This document shows, in pieces, positions 11,343 to 22,032 of a stretch of 64,000 nucleotides of DNA. Below the pieces are notes generated by a model. It was not told the DNA's origin and did no database searches. It saw only the letters and a list, made by a program, of their open reading frames with translations. Numbering within the stretch: the stretch's first letter is position 1; every line of letters begins with the position of its first letter. The stretch comes from Sophora flavescens (taxonomy: Eukaryota; Streptophyta; Magnoliopsida; Fabales; Fabaceae), in contig CM061069.1 in assembly GCA_030762895.1 (NCBI GenBank), positions 85,755,548-85,819,547 of the forward strand, read 5' to 3'. The position numbers and the translations under genes are program-made.

Positions 11343-12858
11343 GCTTGAAACAGAGCCAAAGAGGATGTTGCAGCTGGCTGCAGCATCCCATAACAGGATA
11401 CATGCTGAACTTTCCACCCCATTCCCAGCTTTATGTTCTTTTTAATTATCTGCAAGTAGTGGTCACTAGGACCCGTTTTATCTTATCTGTGGTAGGGCCA
11501 TGGTTGTTTTTTTAAAAAAAAAATATTTTTCATGAATGGCCATGCATGAGCCCACCCTTTGATTCTATATGATTAACGATTAAATGGAAATAGCCTCTGG
11601 CCTCTTTTGCTGTGTTTCAAATTAAAAAGCTTGGAGTGAAACTTTTGCTGAATAACTTAATGCACTAACTTGAATGTGAACACCAACACTGCTACACCAC
11701 TGATTAGGATAGAGGACACATGTGCTGCAGCATGAACACAAATGTGAGCCTAAGTGAATAAAGTACAATACAGATATATATCACACTCATGCATTTTCTG
11801 TAGGATCTGTTTTGATTCTGTCTGATCTAGACACACTTGGTTGCACACAATGTATGGTTGAGGCAATTTTCTTTTTTTGTTTTTATTGTTGCTAGTGCCT
11901 AAATAGCCATCCCTCTCACTGAATCGGTCCCTAATATGCCCCTTTGAGCCTTAGCCCTTTATTGAAATAACTAGCACATTAGAAGCTCTTACTGGAAAAA
12001 CAAAGATTACCTGAACAAGTAGAGTTTAAAGATGCTTTTGTAGCTAGTTCTGACATAAGTTTGGGGGGGAAGTTTGAGGACAAGCGTCATCTTTAAGTTT
12101 GGGGGTGCAGTGCTGCAACAGTTGTGCAAGCTGCAGCAAGGCTATAAATAAGAAAAAGTAAGAGGAAGGCAACATTGAAATGAGAATCTCAAAAGTATGG
12201 ATAGTAAAGCTGCCATTCCTGCATATATACAAAAACAAATTTGAAAAAAACTAAACAAAGAACAATGAAAAGCTTGAAAATTAACAGCAAAGAACAACTG
12301 AAGCTTGTTCTCTGTTCTCAACAAGGAAATAATAAGTTGTGGACTTAGTGATGCAAAGGAAGGTGCATGAAAGAAAAACAGTGAAAATTGTGGGTGTATT
12401 TGGGAAGTTAAGCTAGATATAAAAACATCTTTTTGCTCTACTTGTAGATTATCTACTTACCCAAATATCTTAACCCCACCTGTCCTAAGCCCAGTTACAA
12501 CCCTAAAAGACCTCTTATTGTGTGTAATCTTGTGTTGTTTTAATTGTGGTAGAATCTTATCAAATTTAGATCAGAGATGTATGTTTGTGGTGAGAGTGAA
12601 ATTCTGTTGAGAGGGTGAGAAGCAGAACCAACTGTTCTGAGAGATAGTGCTACAGCATGTGTTAATCTGTTTGAAACCAAAGTTGTAGCAGTTACTGGTA
12701 TGAGCAGGATAGAAAGTGTGTTTTGATAGGAAACTATGAGTGGAATTCTGAGCTCTTGAAAGTATGAAAAATCTGGGTGAGCCATGCATGCCGTTCTTTG
12801 AGTTGAGTTCTTTTGTTTGCATTACTTGAGGACAAGCAATGGTTTAAGTTTGGGAGTG
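11343..12858 (+). other. Athila-1 3' non-coding region with repeated PPT-like motifs
   Basis: No coding sequence. The phrase AAGTTTGGGGG or a close variant appears at about 12057-12070, 12094-12105 and 12846-12856. Two of these follow GAGGACAAGC, the usual lead-in to the polypurine tract of Athila elements. Only the last abuts the LTR and should be the priming tract. The rest is T-rich and A-rich DNA. Confidence 0.7.
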
Positions 12859-14164
12859 TGATAATTCTTTTTATGAAGAGTCAATTAAGCTCGTTTTCTC
12901 TATTAATTGTTGCTATCTTTAAGGTTTTGAGTCTTGATTTTGGTAGGAAATGTTGTTTTGTAAATATTTGTGTGAAGCATTGTAAATATCTGTATTTTGC
13001 TCTTGAATGCTCCATCATTGTCTCAAAATTTATGTGTCTGCTTATGTTGTGAACATGCTGAAGCATGTGTGAATAAACTACTAGTTGTTGCAGCAGGGAT
13101 TGCTTCCCAGTGGCTCTACACTAAAGGAAAAATCTGACAAGCACACCTTTCCTCTCTCCTCAGAGGCACTGGGACTGCCACTTTTAAGGAAGCACACGCG
13201 CCTTGGGATCTGATTTTCCCACTTTTAAGGAATTGGGCCAGGGTTATTTTATCATTACTTTTGTTGCTAGCAAAAAATGGGGTGAAAGAGAATATGGCAC
13301 TATATAAGCATTTAGGGAAACCCTAGTTGGACACACTTTGATTTTATTAAACATTTACTCTGTCCTTTCTTGGAGGTTGCGCTCTTCGTCTTCTCCACCC
13401 ACCTGTTGTGTCTTCATTTTTCATCCATTGTAATGACTTTCGTTTCATTTTTATGCTTTGTTTCTCGTAAGCTCATCTTAATCTAAACTTTTTTAAGCTT
13501 TAGGTATGCAAATGTAATGAATGCATAGCTGAGTTATGCAATGACTATGTTCTTCATCTTCGTTTATTATGTGCTTACTGTTATTTAATTAAGAGTGATC
13601 AACTTCATTAGATATTTAGCTTGCTTGGTTTGGAAAAATTAAGTAAGTGGAGATTGATAAAGGAAAGAGGTTAAACCATTAATTGGAAAATTAAATGATG
13701 CTGGATAGGCTAGGAATAGTTATTCAAGCCTCTAAACTAGCTGGAACGTGCTTATAAAGAGGGTGGTGTAATTAATCTGAATCTAGGAATAGAACACAGT
13801 TAATGAACCTAACCCTTAAGTGTTGGAAAACATACTTTTATTTCCTGGAGTTAGATGCTAGAGCATAGTCAGCGCATAATATAGGCTAAGCAGGATTTAT
13901 GCCGCAACATACCTAGAGCTATTTCTCTCCATTTTTGACAACATTTTATCTTTGGTGTTTGAAGTTTCCTTTCATTTTTTACTTTTCAGTTTTATTTATT
14001 TTACATGCACACCAACCACTATTTTTGGTTACCATTTCTAACTCCTAGAACATATAATCTGATTTGGAATTTGCTGCAACATTACAATCCCTGTGGGAAT
14101 GAGATCTGAACTTAGTTTCTATATTACTTGAGGCATTTGTGTATACTTGCACAAGCTTAAAGAC
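12859..14164 (+). repeat. Athila-1 3' LTR (about 1.3 kb)
   Basis: It begins TGATAATTC directly after the PPT-like AAGTTTGGGAGTG and contains a TATA box at 13301. Near the right end it has the CCCTGTGGGAATGAGATC and ACTTGCACAAGC type sequence common before the 3' terminus of Athila LTRs. The exact end is uncertain because the 5' LTR is outside the window and no target duplication can be read. Confidence 0.7.
13301..13307 (+). promoter_or_regulatory. TATA box of Athila-1 LTR
   Basis: TATATAA in a GGCACTATATAAGC context, about 440 bases into the LTR. It is a plausible core promoter at the U3/R border, by position and sequence only. Confidence 0.5.
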
Positions 14165-14169
14165 AACTG

Positions 14170-15854
14170 TTTTTAAGGCAACAGCTTCTATTAATAAAAT
14201 TCTTGGGGTTGAACCTACTACGAATCTTGATCATTATCTAGGTAATCCCATAATTACTGGTAGGAAAACTATGGCTGATTTCTCCTCCATTGTTGATAAG
14301 GTCTGAAGCAAGCTTTTAGATTGGAAAGAAACTTCCCTCTTTATTGCGGGTATAATCACCTTGGCACAAAGTTACATTATGAGTTTACCCAATTATGTGA
14401 TGTAAATATCGTTTGTCCTAGCCTCTATCAGCGATGAAATTAAGAAAATTTGTCGCGGCTCTTTTATGGATACAAGGAAATGCCATTTGATTTCGTGGAA
14501 AAAAATATGTAAACCAAAATCTAATGAGGGTTTGGGCCTCAGAAGCTTACACATGGTTAATACTAGCTACATGTTGAAATTGGGCTGGGAGTTAATTGTA
14601 AACCAAGAGGCATTTTGGGTTAAAGTGCTCCAGGCCAAGTATAATTGTGGGGTCTAATGTTACCAACAATACATACTGGTTCATGGTCATCTCATCTCTT
14701 GGCATGGTATTGTTAGTTCCTGGGTCCTAATGGATCGTAGCACCTCTTAAGTCATAAGGAATGGGCAAGTCGTGCGCTTCTGGTAAGATGCCTGGGTCCC
14801 GGGGCTCGGTCCTTCATCTGGTCATTTGGATAATATACCTGAACATGAGTGGAAGTTTTCTCTAGCTTCATGTGCCTCAATGGAGGGTTGGAATTGGGAT
14901 AGATTCCCTACTGACCTACCTGAGTATGTGAGGAACAAAATAGCTAGTATTGAACCCCCATCTCCAGGACATGACGACTTTCCTGTTTGGACTCATTCCA
15001 AAGATAGGTATTTCTTGATCAAATCTACCCATCAATTTCTATATCAGGATGTCATGGGGGGATCCCCCAAGTTTTCCTTTAGAGAAGTGGAAAGGACCAC
15101 CTAGATATCAAGCTTTCTTGTGAAAAATTGCTGATGGGAAGTTGTTGAGGAATGATGAGCGTTTCAGGAGAGGAATGGATGACTCTAAAATGCTTCCAAT
15201 TTTGGGAACACTATTGAAATGGTTCACCATCAGCTTGTTAACCCCTCTCCTCTGTTGGACTCTGCTAGAAAGCATGAATCCAATATTCAATGGTTTCCTC
15301 CCCCACCTGATGTGTTTAAATTGAACAGTGATGGCTCGAATTTACATGATTTTGGGATGTTCGCGTGTGGGGGCATCATTAGAGACTCTGATGGTAGATT
15401 TGTGGTCGACTTTCATTATAATTTGGGAGCTGTAACTTCAGTTTTTGCTGAGATATTGGGGTCATGTTCTTGGTCTGCGACTAGAAGCAAGCTTTCCCTG
15501 CCAAGAGTGATCGTGGAATTTGACTTTGAAGTCATAGTTAATATGATCAAAATGAATAATGCCAATTGTTTGTTTGTTAAGCCACTTTTGGAGGAGGCTT
15601 TGACAATTATTTCCGGGAATGATAGATGGTTCTCCATTACTCACATTTTCAGGAAAGTCAATAGATGTGCAGACTTCCTGGCTAATCTTGGTCACTCAGG
15701 TCCTTTCGTTGATATAGAGTTGCATGCTACTCCTATGTTGATGAATCCAATTCTTGTAGAGACGCTAGATGAATGTCTTTCCCTCGCCTTATTTCTTAGT
15801 TTTTCTCTTCTTGTGTATCTAAAAACAAATCCATGTTATAAAATTATAATATAG
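14170..15854 (+). pseudogene. L1-type LINE ORF2, 3' fragment (copy 1)
   Basis: Coding traces in order: end of the RT domain (INKILGVEPTTNLDHYLG, about 14190-14245), the downstream region with GLGLRSLHMVNTSYMLKLGW (14525-14590), a zf-RVT-like stretch (14826-15110), and an RNase H domain (about 15310-15780) with FKLNSDGSN, GGIIRDSDGRF and FRKVNRCADFLANLG. It has frame changes and, relative to copy 2, a loss of about ten bases near 15078. LINE ORF2 would supply reverse transcription at the target site; this piece lacks endonuclease and most of RT. The left edge abuts the Athila-1 LTR, which probably inserted here or truncated it. Confidence 0.85.
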
Positions 15855-16599
15855 AAGAACACTGCGTTATATGCTAAATTACCTTAAAAAGGTAGGTAAA
15901 ATCATACCATTTATTAAAAAGAAAAACATTTAATTATATTATTAATTATTAGTTGGACAAATATTTTTTTAATAACAAAGATATGAACTCCATGTCAATA
16001 AAACTGAAAAAAAAAGGGGTTAAAAACTTATATAGACTTTTCACTAATAAAAAACAATTCTCTTATCATATCAAAATAAGTTCTTAATATTCATGGAAGG
16101 TTATAAAGTGCAATAATATTTAATGCAACAATGTGAATGCAGCAATCTGTATATAGTTATTTAGTTGTGTCAGATAGAAAGATATTTTAGCAAAAGGACA
16201 AGGCCACAGATAAATAGTAGGTGGGTTACATTCTGAACAATATCTCAAGTGAGTGCGAAAGGGGTGGAACAATGGGTAAGGACTCCATTGTTATAATGAT
16301 TAATACTTGTTTGATGCCTAAATAGATCTGTAAATTAAAAAGCAGGTACATGAGATCTGTTTGTCGAATATGTTTCTTTTGCTCATGATTTTCCATCTTA
16401 CTTCCAGAGATCGGGGTATGAAGTTCATATTTTAGAATCTACATACAGTGAAGCTAGCTACATCTGTACAACAAAATTTTTTATTGATTGGCTGCAAAAG
16501 AGTTCATTATGATTATGAGTTGAAGAAATGTATATTTAGACTTAAAATAACTAGCTATTATATTCAAATAGTGTACTTTTTATCTTTTGTTGATGACAC
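14350..16599. repeat. Duplicated segment LU, copy 1 (LINE 3' end plus flank)
   Basis: From the shared phrase ATCACCTTGGCACAAAG to TTTTGTTGATGACACT this segment matches 49430-50720 joined to 59404-60412, the second copy being split by CACTA-B. The part after the LINE stop (15855-16599) has no gene: AT-rich DNA with scattered indels between copies. Because the non-coding flank is shared as well as the LINE, the pair reflects duplication of a genomic segment rather than two LINE insertions. ATT at 15636-15638 is the unoccupied CACTA-B target. Confidence 0.85.
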
Positions 16600-16999
16600 T
16601 AGTTGCCGAGACGTCGGGGGTCTAGTGTTCAATGGTATGGACCGGGAGTCCTAAAGGTGAAGTTATGGACTAGATGTCCTATAAAAAGTGATATTGATTT
16701 TTGTGCGCCAAAATCTACGAATCTAAATCTGGTGCATCGGTCTAGATTTCGTGATTTGCACATTTTGACTTGGAGTCTGTTTTATTGGAATGATTGATAA
16801 ACTTAAATGTTTAAACATTGGATTGGTCGTGAGCCTTTGACCTTCGACAGGGAAAGATTGAACACAAAGAAAATGCGTGAACAAAACGTTTACATGCATT
16901 TTTGAGGCAGACGTGCCTACGCATTTGGACTTGAATTCCTGATGGCAAGTATTCATGACGTTGCATCATTGTGCCTTGATGGACAATGAAACCATATAC

Positions 17000-17007
17000 T
17001 ATAAATA
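17000..17007 (+). promoter_or_regulatory. TATA box in first Tekay-1 LTR
   Basis: TATAAATA in ACTATAAATAGTAACC, repeated at 48118-48125 in the second LTR; a core promoter by sequence and conserved placement. Confidence 0.5.
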
Positions 17008-17054
17008 GTAACCACTGTGCCTCATTTTGGACAGTGCTATGGTTAATTTAAAAC

Positions 17055-17123
17055 ATGCCTTATTTGGCAACGATTAAAACTTGCCTTATTTGGCAACGGT
17101 TAAACCTGCCTTATTGGGCAACG
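17055..17123. repeat. Tandem hairpin repeat TTGCC-TTATTT-GGCAA (3 units)
   Basis: Three units of about 26 bp, each containing the small inverted repeat TTGCC/GGCAA around TTATTT, lie about 50 bases after the TATA box in the likely transcribed part of the LTR. The other copy at 48170-48250 has about four units. Confidence 0.75.
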
Positions 17124-17855
17124 AGAGCTTGATCAGCTCATTTATTTGGTGAGTGAATATCCGGGAGATTAAGTACAGAATTGAGATGATGAATATTGAA
17201 GTGTCATTGTTTTTAAAACGTCGACGACTGTTGGGTATGGAACCCTTTGATAAACCATCTGTTTATTTTTTTAACATTGATGTTATCATAACTATATATG
17301 TTATGTGTTGCTTTGTGAGTCACGCATGTAGTTATCTTTTCACCCTTGCATATACTTGTTCTACTGGCTTTGTTGTTGTACCTTGGTACACGAGTGCAGA
17401 TGTTGTAGAAGAGTTCCTTAAGTCACTTAAAGTCTTAAGTCCGGATTGAGGAAAAAGATGTGTGATCATAGGGATGATCAGGGGGTCTTATCAGTGAGTG
17501 TCTTGTAAAGTGACCAGCTAAGGTTTGTGTTTGAGGAAGTATGTTTTAAAAAGTATCGCATGTGGTCTTGGTAGTTTTCATATAGTTTATAAGAGAAGAC
17601 TTTTAAGAAAAACTTATACGTTGTAGAAGGTTTGTTTATAAATAAAAATTGGTATATGTATGTGGTCAAGTACACGGTAAGTGTACTGCTTTTGGTTGTG
17701 TGTATCAAAATTTTCCGAAGTGTTAAAAAGAATGTTTTTTTTTACACCCATATTTTCTGACTTAAAATAAATCAATTCCGAAAGCAACCAACAAATTTTC
17801 TTTTTAATTTATTTCCGCACGTATTCTCAAAGTAATGCCCAAGGGGGGTGTTATA

Positions 17856-18071
17856 GAGTGTTATCAGAGCTGGTCCAGTCTTTCGGGAACCTTGGGGAAT
17901 AGGTCTGTTATGTTTTTGTTGTGTGATCTCTGGTTGGACTTTGTTTGAATTGCTTCTTTGTTGAAACAATGTGTGTTAACACACAAGTATATGTGTTTTG
18001 GTGAGTTCTGATTGGGTTGATACCTTGTGAGAACACATGTTTAGTAAATGTTACTTATTGTTCATGTTGAC
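17856..18071 (+). other. Tekay-1 primer binding site and start of internal region
   Basis: TGTTATCAGAGC at 17859-17870 differs by one base from TGGTATCAGAGC, the initiator-Met tRNA binding site used by chromoviruses, and follows the LTR end by three bases. The internal region continues to 18071, where Athila-2 is inserted, and resumes at 31150. No gag is recognisable here. Confidence 0.7.
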
Positions 18072-18569
18072 CGATGTCGTGCGATCCGGCAAGTGTACCG
18101 GATTCGTCGCCAAGTAATAAAAAGATATCGATCCCACAGAGATCGTGATCTCAAAACGCAACTAATTATCAAATCGACTAAACTGGACGATAGAAAAGGA
18201 TTTTGAAAAGGTTTTTGATATTTGAAATAAGAGATAACTTAGGAAATCAGATACGGAATGCAATCAAGTGAAACAAAGTAAATCAATTTATGGTTTTTCA
18301 GATCTAAATTGATTCCTAGGAATTGGGTTACCAACAAGCTTGTTTATGTTAATAAATTGATTACCCTTTGTTAATTATCGAAAATTGCCTTGAAGGCGAA
18401 TTTATCCTCGAATAGTTAATGCTCCCTCTCGGGTTACAAAAATCGCGCCCAATTAAACCAACCCCTACTCTCGTGGTAGTCAAATTTAGATTGGACCCTT
18501 TATGTTTCGTGACAATTCGTTAATCCTCGAAGGACCGCTTCTAACTCTCGCGATTTAAGTCCTAAGTCT

Positions 18570-19562
18570 GATTCTATAGATCCGATACCTAAGTTCACCG
18601 CTAGGTTCCTCCTTAGAATATCTACGTCACGTAAATAAGCAACCGCCGAATTTACGAGTAATTAAAACACTAGAAATCAGATCTAAAGCAAAATCATAAT
18701 TAACAAAGATAAAACATCAATTCATTACCATAAACAAACCTTAGGCGTAGCCCCAATCCCAAGAAATTAAACTACTACTCAAGCCTTGCTATGGTGATGA
18801 CAAGCTTGGTTAACAACAACATGAAATAAAACTAAAAGAAGAGAAGAAGAAGAAGAAGAAGAAGAAGAAGAAGAGAGATCCTAAATTATAGCCTAAGAGT
18901 AGCAGCCAAAAGTCCTGGTTCATCTCTACCTAGATGCCTTATTTATAGATTTGGGAAGTTTGAATCCCAATCAAACACAAATTTAGCTCAAAATCAGTTG
19001 CTTCAGATCCAAGTAATGCGCATCACGGCCGTGATGGGCATCACGGCTAGGCCGTGGCGAAGTCCGATTCTATAGATCCGATACCTAAGTTCACCGCTAG
19101 GTTCCTCCTTAGAATATCTACGTCACGTAAATAAGCAACCGCCGAATTTACGAGTAATTAAAACACTAGAAATCAGATCTAAAGCAAAATCATAATTAAC
19201 AAAGATAAAACATCAATTCATTACCATAAACAAACCTTAGGCTTAGCCCCAATCCCAAGAAATTAAACTACTACTCAAGCCTTGCTATGGTGATGACAAG
19301 CTTGGTTAACAACAACATGAAATAAAACTAAGAGAAGAGAAGAAGAAGAAGAAGAAGAAGAAGAAGAAGAAGAAGAGAGATCCTAAATTATAGCCTAAGA
19401 GTAGCAGCCAAAAGTCCTGGTTCATCTCTACCTAGATGCCTTATTTATAGATTTGGGAAGTTTGAATCCCAATCAAACACAAATTTAGCTCAAAATCAGT
19501 TGCTTCAGATCCAAGTAATGCGCATCACGGCCGTGATGGGCATCACGGCTAGGCCGTGGCGG
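18570..19562. repeat. Tandem duplication of about 0.5 kb within Athila-2 3' LTR
   Basis: 18570-19060 and 19066-19562 are nearly identical; the spacing is 496 bp at the left and 502 bp at the right because the internal (GAA)n tract is two units longer in the second copy. The 5' LTR has one copy. Each unit carries a minus-strand TATA box (18940-18947 and 19442-19449). Confidence 0.93.
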
Positions 19563-19805
19563 ATTCTGGCTTGGAAGTGGCTCTGCTGAATAGTCTGTCA
19601 CGACCGTGACCACCATCACGGCTAGGCTGTAATCAGTTCTTCCTGTGAGGGTCTGGTTTGGCTGACATGTCACGGCCGTGATGGTCATCACGGCCTGGCC
19701 GTGATGGTCATCACGGCCTAGCCGTGACCAGTTCTGACTTCAGCCTTCCTTCCTTTTCAGTTTTGCTAGATCATGGTCGTGATGGGCATCACGGCTAGGC
19801 CGTGA
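19520..19805. repeat. Cluster of ATCACGGCCGTGAT-type palindromes in the LTR
   Basis: CACGGCCGTGATGG, CATCACGGCTAGGCCGTG and variants recur about five times. CACGGCCGTG is a perfect 10-bp palindrome. The 5' LTR has only a degraded version (30880-30930). A second cluster, on the other side of the PPT, lies at 21411-21645. Confidence 0.85.
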
Positions 19806-20031
19806 TGGGCTCTGTTTGGCTCATTTTCTTCACTTTTCGAGCCCCATCTTCATGTAAGCTCCATCATGGTTGATCCTGAGTATTTAATCCTTAATTTCTG
19901 CAAAACAACACCACAAAACTGCCTTACCCGTTCCAAGGTAAAAACTAACAAAAATTAAATTAAAAATCCCTAAACTATATGAAAATGCATGCAAAATGAC
20001 AATGAAATATGAGGTGTAATCACACTCATCA

Positions 20032-22032
20032 AATCACCCCAAGCTTAAGATTTTGCTTGTCTTCAAGCAATCACCAAGGCCAGAAGATATAAATAATAAG
20101 AGCATGGATAGTGAACCAAGAACCCGAGTAACTAATCCAAGTAACAGGCATATTCAATAAATCCCCAAGAGACAATCAATTTCAAGTCCAATTAGAAGCT
20201 TAGGTTTCCTAAATTCATATTCTCACTGATTTGAGCACTCTTCTCACCTCACTCAAGTGTTTAAGAGTATATGACTATTCGCTCAATTTCCTCAAGAAAT
20301 GTACTCTACCATAAGCTTGACTATTAACTAAATCTCTACTTTATTAATGAAAACACGTAAGAATCAAGAGGTCTTTTATTCTGGTTGTAATGAGGTCATG
20401 GGATTAATCGTTAGGTGGGGAAATCAAGAAAAGGAAATTCAAGAAGGTTAAACAAAATATCAAACATTGCAAAGCATGACACCTTCTAAAATACATGTTT
20501 GGGCTTTGATTCATTTTTCCACCTTTCTTTCGTTTTTATTTTATTTCTCACTTTCTTTTGTCATCCCCTTCTCCATATTTTTTTTGTTGTTTATTTTATT
20601 TATTTTATTTATTTGGAGAAGGGGAGATTTTCAATTCAAGAGAAATATTTTCTAACTTTCTCATCCCATACTTTTTCAAACTAACTTTTTACCCTTTTTG
20701 TAATACTTTAAAAGGTGTCATACCAAGCATTATTCATCAAAGTAATTCAAGGTACCAAGAAAAGTATTTTATTCTTTTAGGCTCAAATTGGGCAACTAAG
20801 GGGTAGCATTTAGTCAATCAAAGCTCAGAAGGCAGGAAAAATACCTAGTGCCTCAATCATTTTAAAAAATGTTTTCAAAAATTTTTAAGTTTCAAAACGG
20901 TTTCAAGTCAAGTTCTAGAGAATACAATCCAAGAGGAATAAAACACTCAATCACAAGGAATGGGGTAGATTTAGTGAGTACCCCTTTTAGGCTCAAAAAT
21001 CTCACATTTAGTAGTTTAACATCAATGAGAAACACAAATTTAAGGAACCACATGCTAATTATCAACCATCAAAAGATTATCTCAAGCATTTTTATTTTTA
21101 GCCTTATCACAAGAATAAAAATTTGGATTCAAAAATTCACTATCTCAATTTATTTGGCACCAAGTTCTCACAATTGGATGCATACTCTAAGCAAAGGGGC
21201 AATCTAATCATGTGATCATCCAAAACTATGGTTATATGAATGCAACATGAAAAATGCAAAAATTTGCAAAAATACCCCTACGCCAAGCTTAAAAACTTAC
21301 ATTGTTCCCAATGTAAATAATCAAGTCGGAGAGAGGAGAAAAATGGAACAACTCACTGAGGTGGTAGTGGGTGCTGGCTCACATGCATGTCAAAAACTTG
21401 CTGCAAACTGTATCACGGTCGTGAGGCTCATCAAGGCTAGGCCGTGATTAATTCTGGTGTGTAGGAGGTGGCCTGTCACGGCCGTGACCTGCATCACGGC
21501 TAGGCCGTGATACTCTCTGATCTTTACGGTCCTTCCCATCACGCCCGTGATGGATGTCACGACTGGGCCGTGATCCTTTCTGGTCTTCTTTGGTTAGCTC
21601 ATCATGGCCGTGACCACCGTCACGGCCTGGGCGTGATGACTTCTGACTTAATTTGACCTTGCCTTTTTGCTCTTCCTTCCTTCAGAACATGAAAATACTT
21701 GGGAAAGCCATCAATTAGTGATCTTTCTTTTCTTATCTTCTCAAATTAATCAAAAACAAAATTCAAAAACAAATGGAAAAGGGAAAGAAAACTTGGGTTG
21801 CCTCCCAAGAAGTGCTTATTTACAGTCTTAAGCTTGACCATACTTCTTTCGATCAACCGGGGTCAAATGGGAGTAGAAGTGCAGGAACACTTCTCTTCCA
21901 TGGAACTCCTTCAAAGAGCCGATTCTGCTCATATAGCCAATTGCGCTTCCACTTTGCTCTTTTCACTCTGAGCTTCATGGCCTTACTCCCTCCCGGCGGA
22001 AGTTTTGTTTCCACATGATGAGCAACTCCAAC
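20032..22032 (-). other. Athila-2 3' non-coding region: PPT, palindromes, post-pol motif
   Basis: No gene. Read on the minus strand: the conserved motif CTTGGGAGGCAACCCAAGTT (about 21790-21817) comes about 215 bases after the protease stop. It is followed by a cluster of CACGGCCGTGA-like palindromes (21411-21645), T/A-rich DNA, and AAGCTTGGGGTGATT (about 20032-20047), the PPT abutting the 3' LTR. A second PPT-like AAGCTTGGCG is near 21280. The post-pol motif is present although RT, RNase H and integrase are absent. Confidence 0.7.

Larger units (their letters stand above)
3820..14164 (+). mobile_element. Athila-lineage Ty3/gypsy retrotransposon, 3' part (Athila-1)
   Basis: In order: protease remnant, RT-RNase H, integrase, a conserved post-pol motif, an env-like region, a long 3' non-coding stretch and a 3' LTR. 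This is the Athila layout, known in legumes from Cyclops and Calypso. CACTA-A separates it from its gag and 5' LTR, which must lie left of the window. A solo LTR interrupts it at 4158-5880. Coding regions carry many stops and frameshifts, so the copy is old. The right end, near 14164, is set by where LINE-like coding sequence begins and is approximate. Confidence 0.85.
16600..17855 (+). repeat. Truncated first LTR of the old Tekay-like chromovirus (Tekay-1)
   Basis: It matches 47716-48605 of the second LTR, starting near CTAGTTGCCGAGACGTCGG and ending GGGGGGTGTTATA (usual end GGTGTTACA) at 17855, four bases before a primer binding site. About two thirds of the expected 4-kb LTR is missing on the left, where it joins segment LU. 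It contains a TATA box and a short hairpin repeat. Confidence 0.75.
18072..20031 (-). repeat. Athila-2 3' LTR (1,960 bp, internally expanded)
   Basis: Matches the 5' LTR at 29931-31144 but is about 750 bp longer, owing to a tandem duplication of about 0.5 kb and an expanded block of GC-rich palindromes. The element-proximal end reads TGATGAGTGTGATTACACC on the minus strand. The outer terminus reads CGATGT where the other LTR has TGATGT, a single change of the canonical TG, plus a small deletion beside it. Confidence 0.9.

Noticed and set aside
20467..20806. Overlapping Phe/Leu-rich ORFs
   Set aside because: T-rich non-coding DNA of Athila-2; no homologous domain and the wrong strand for the element.
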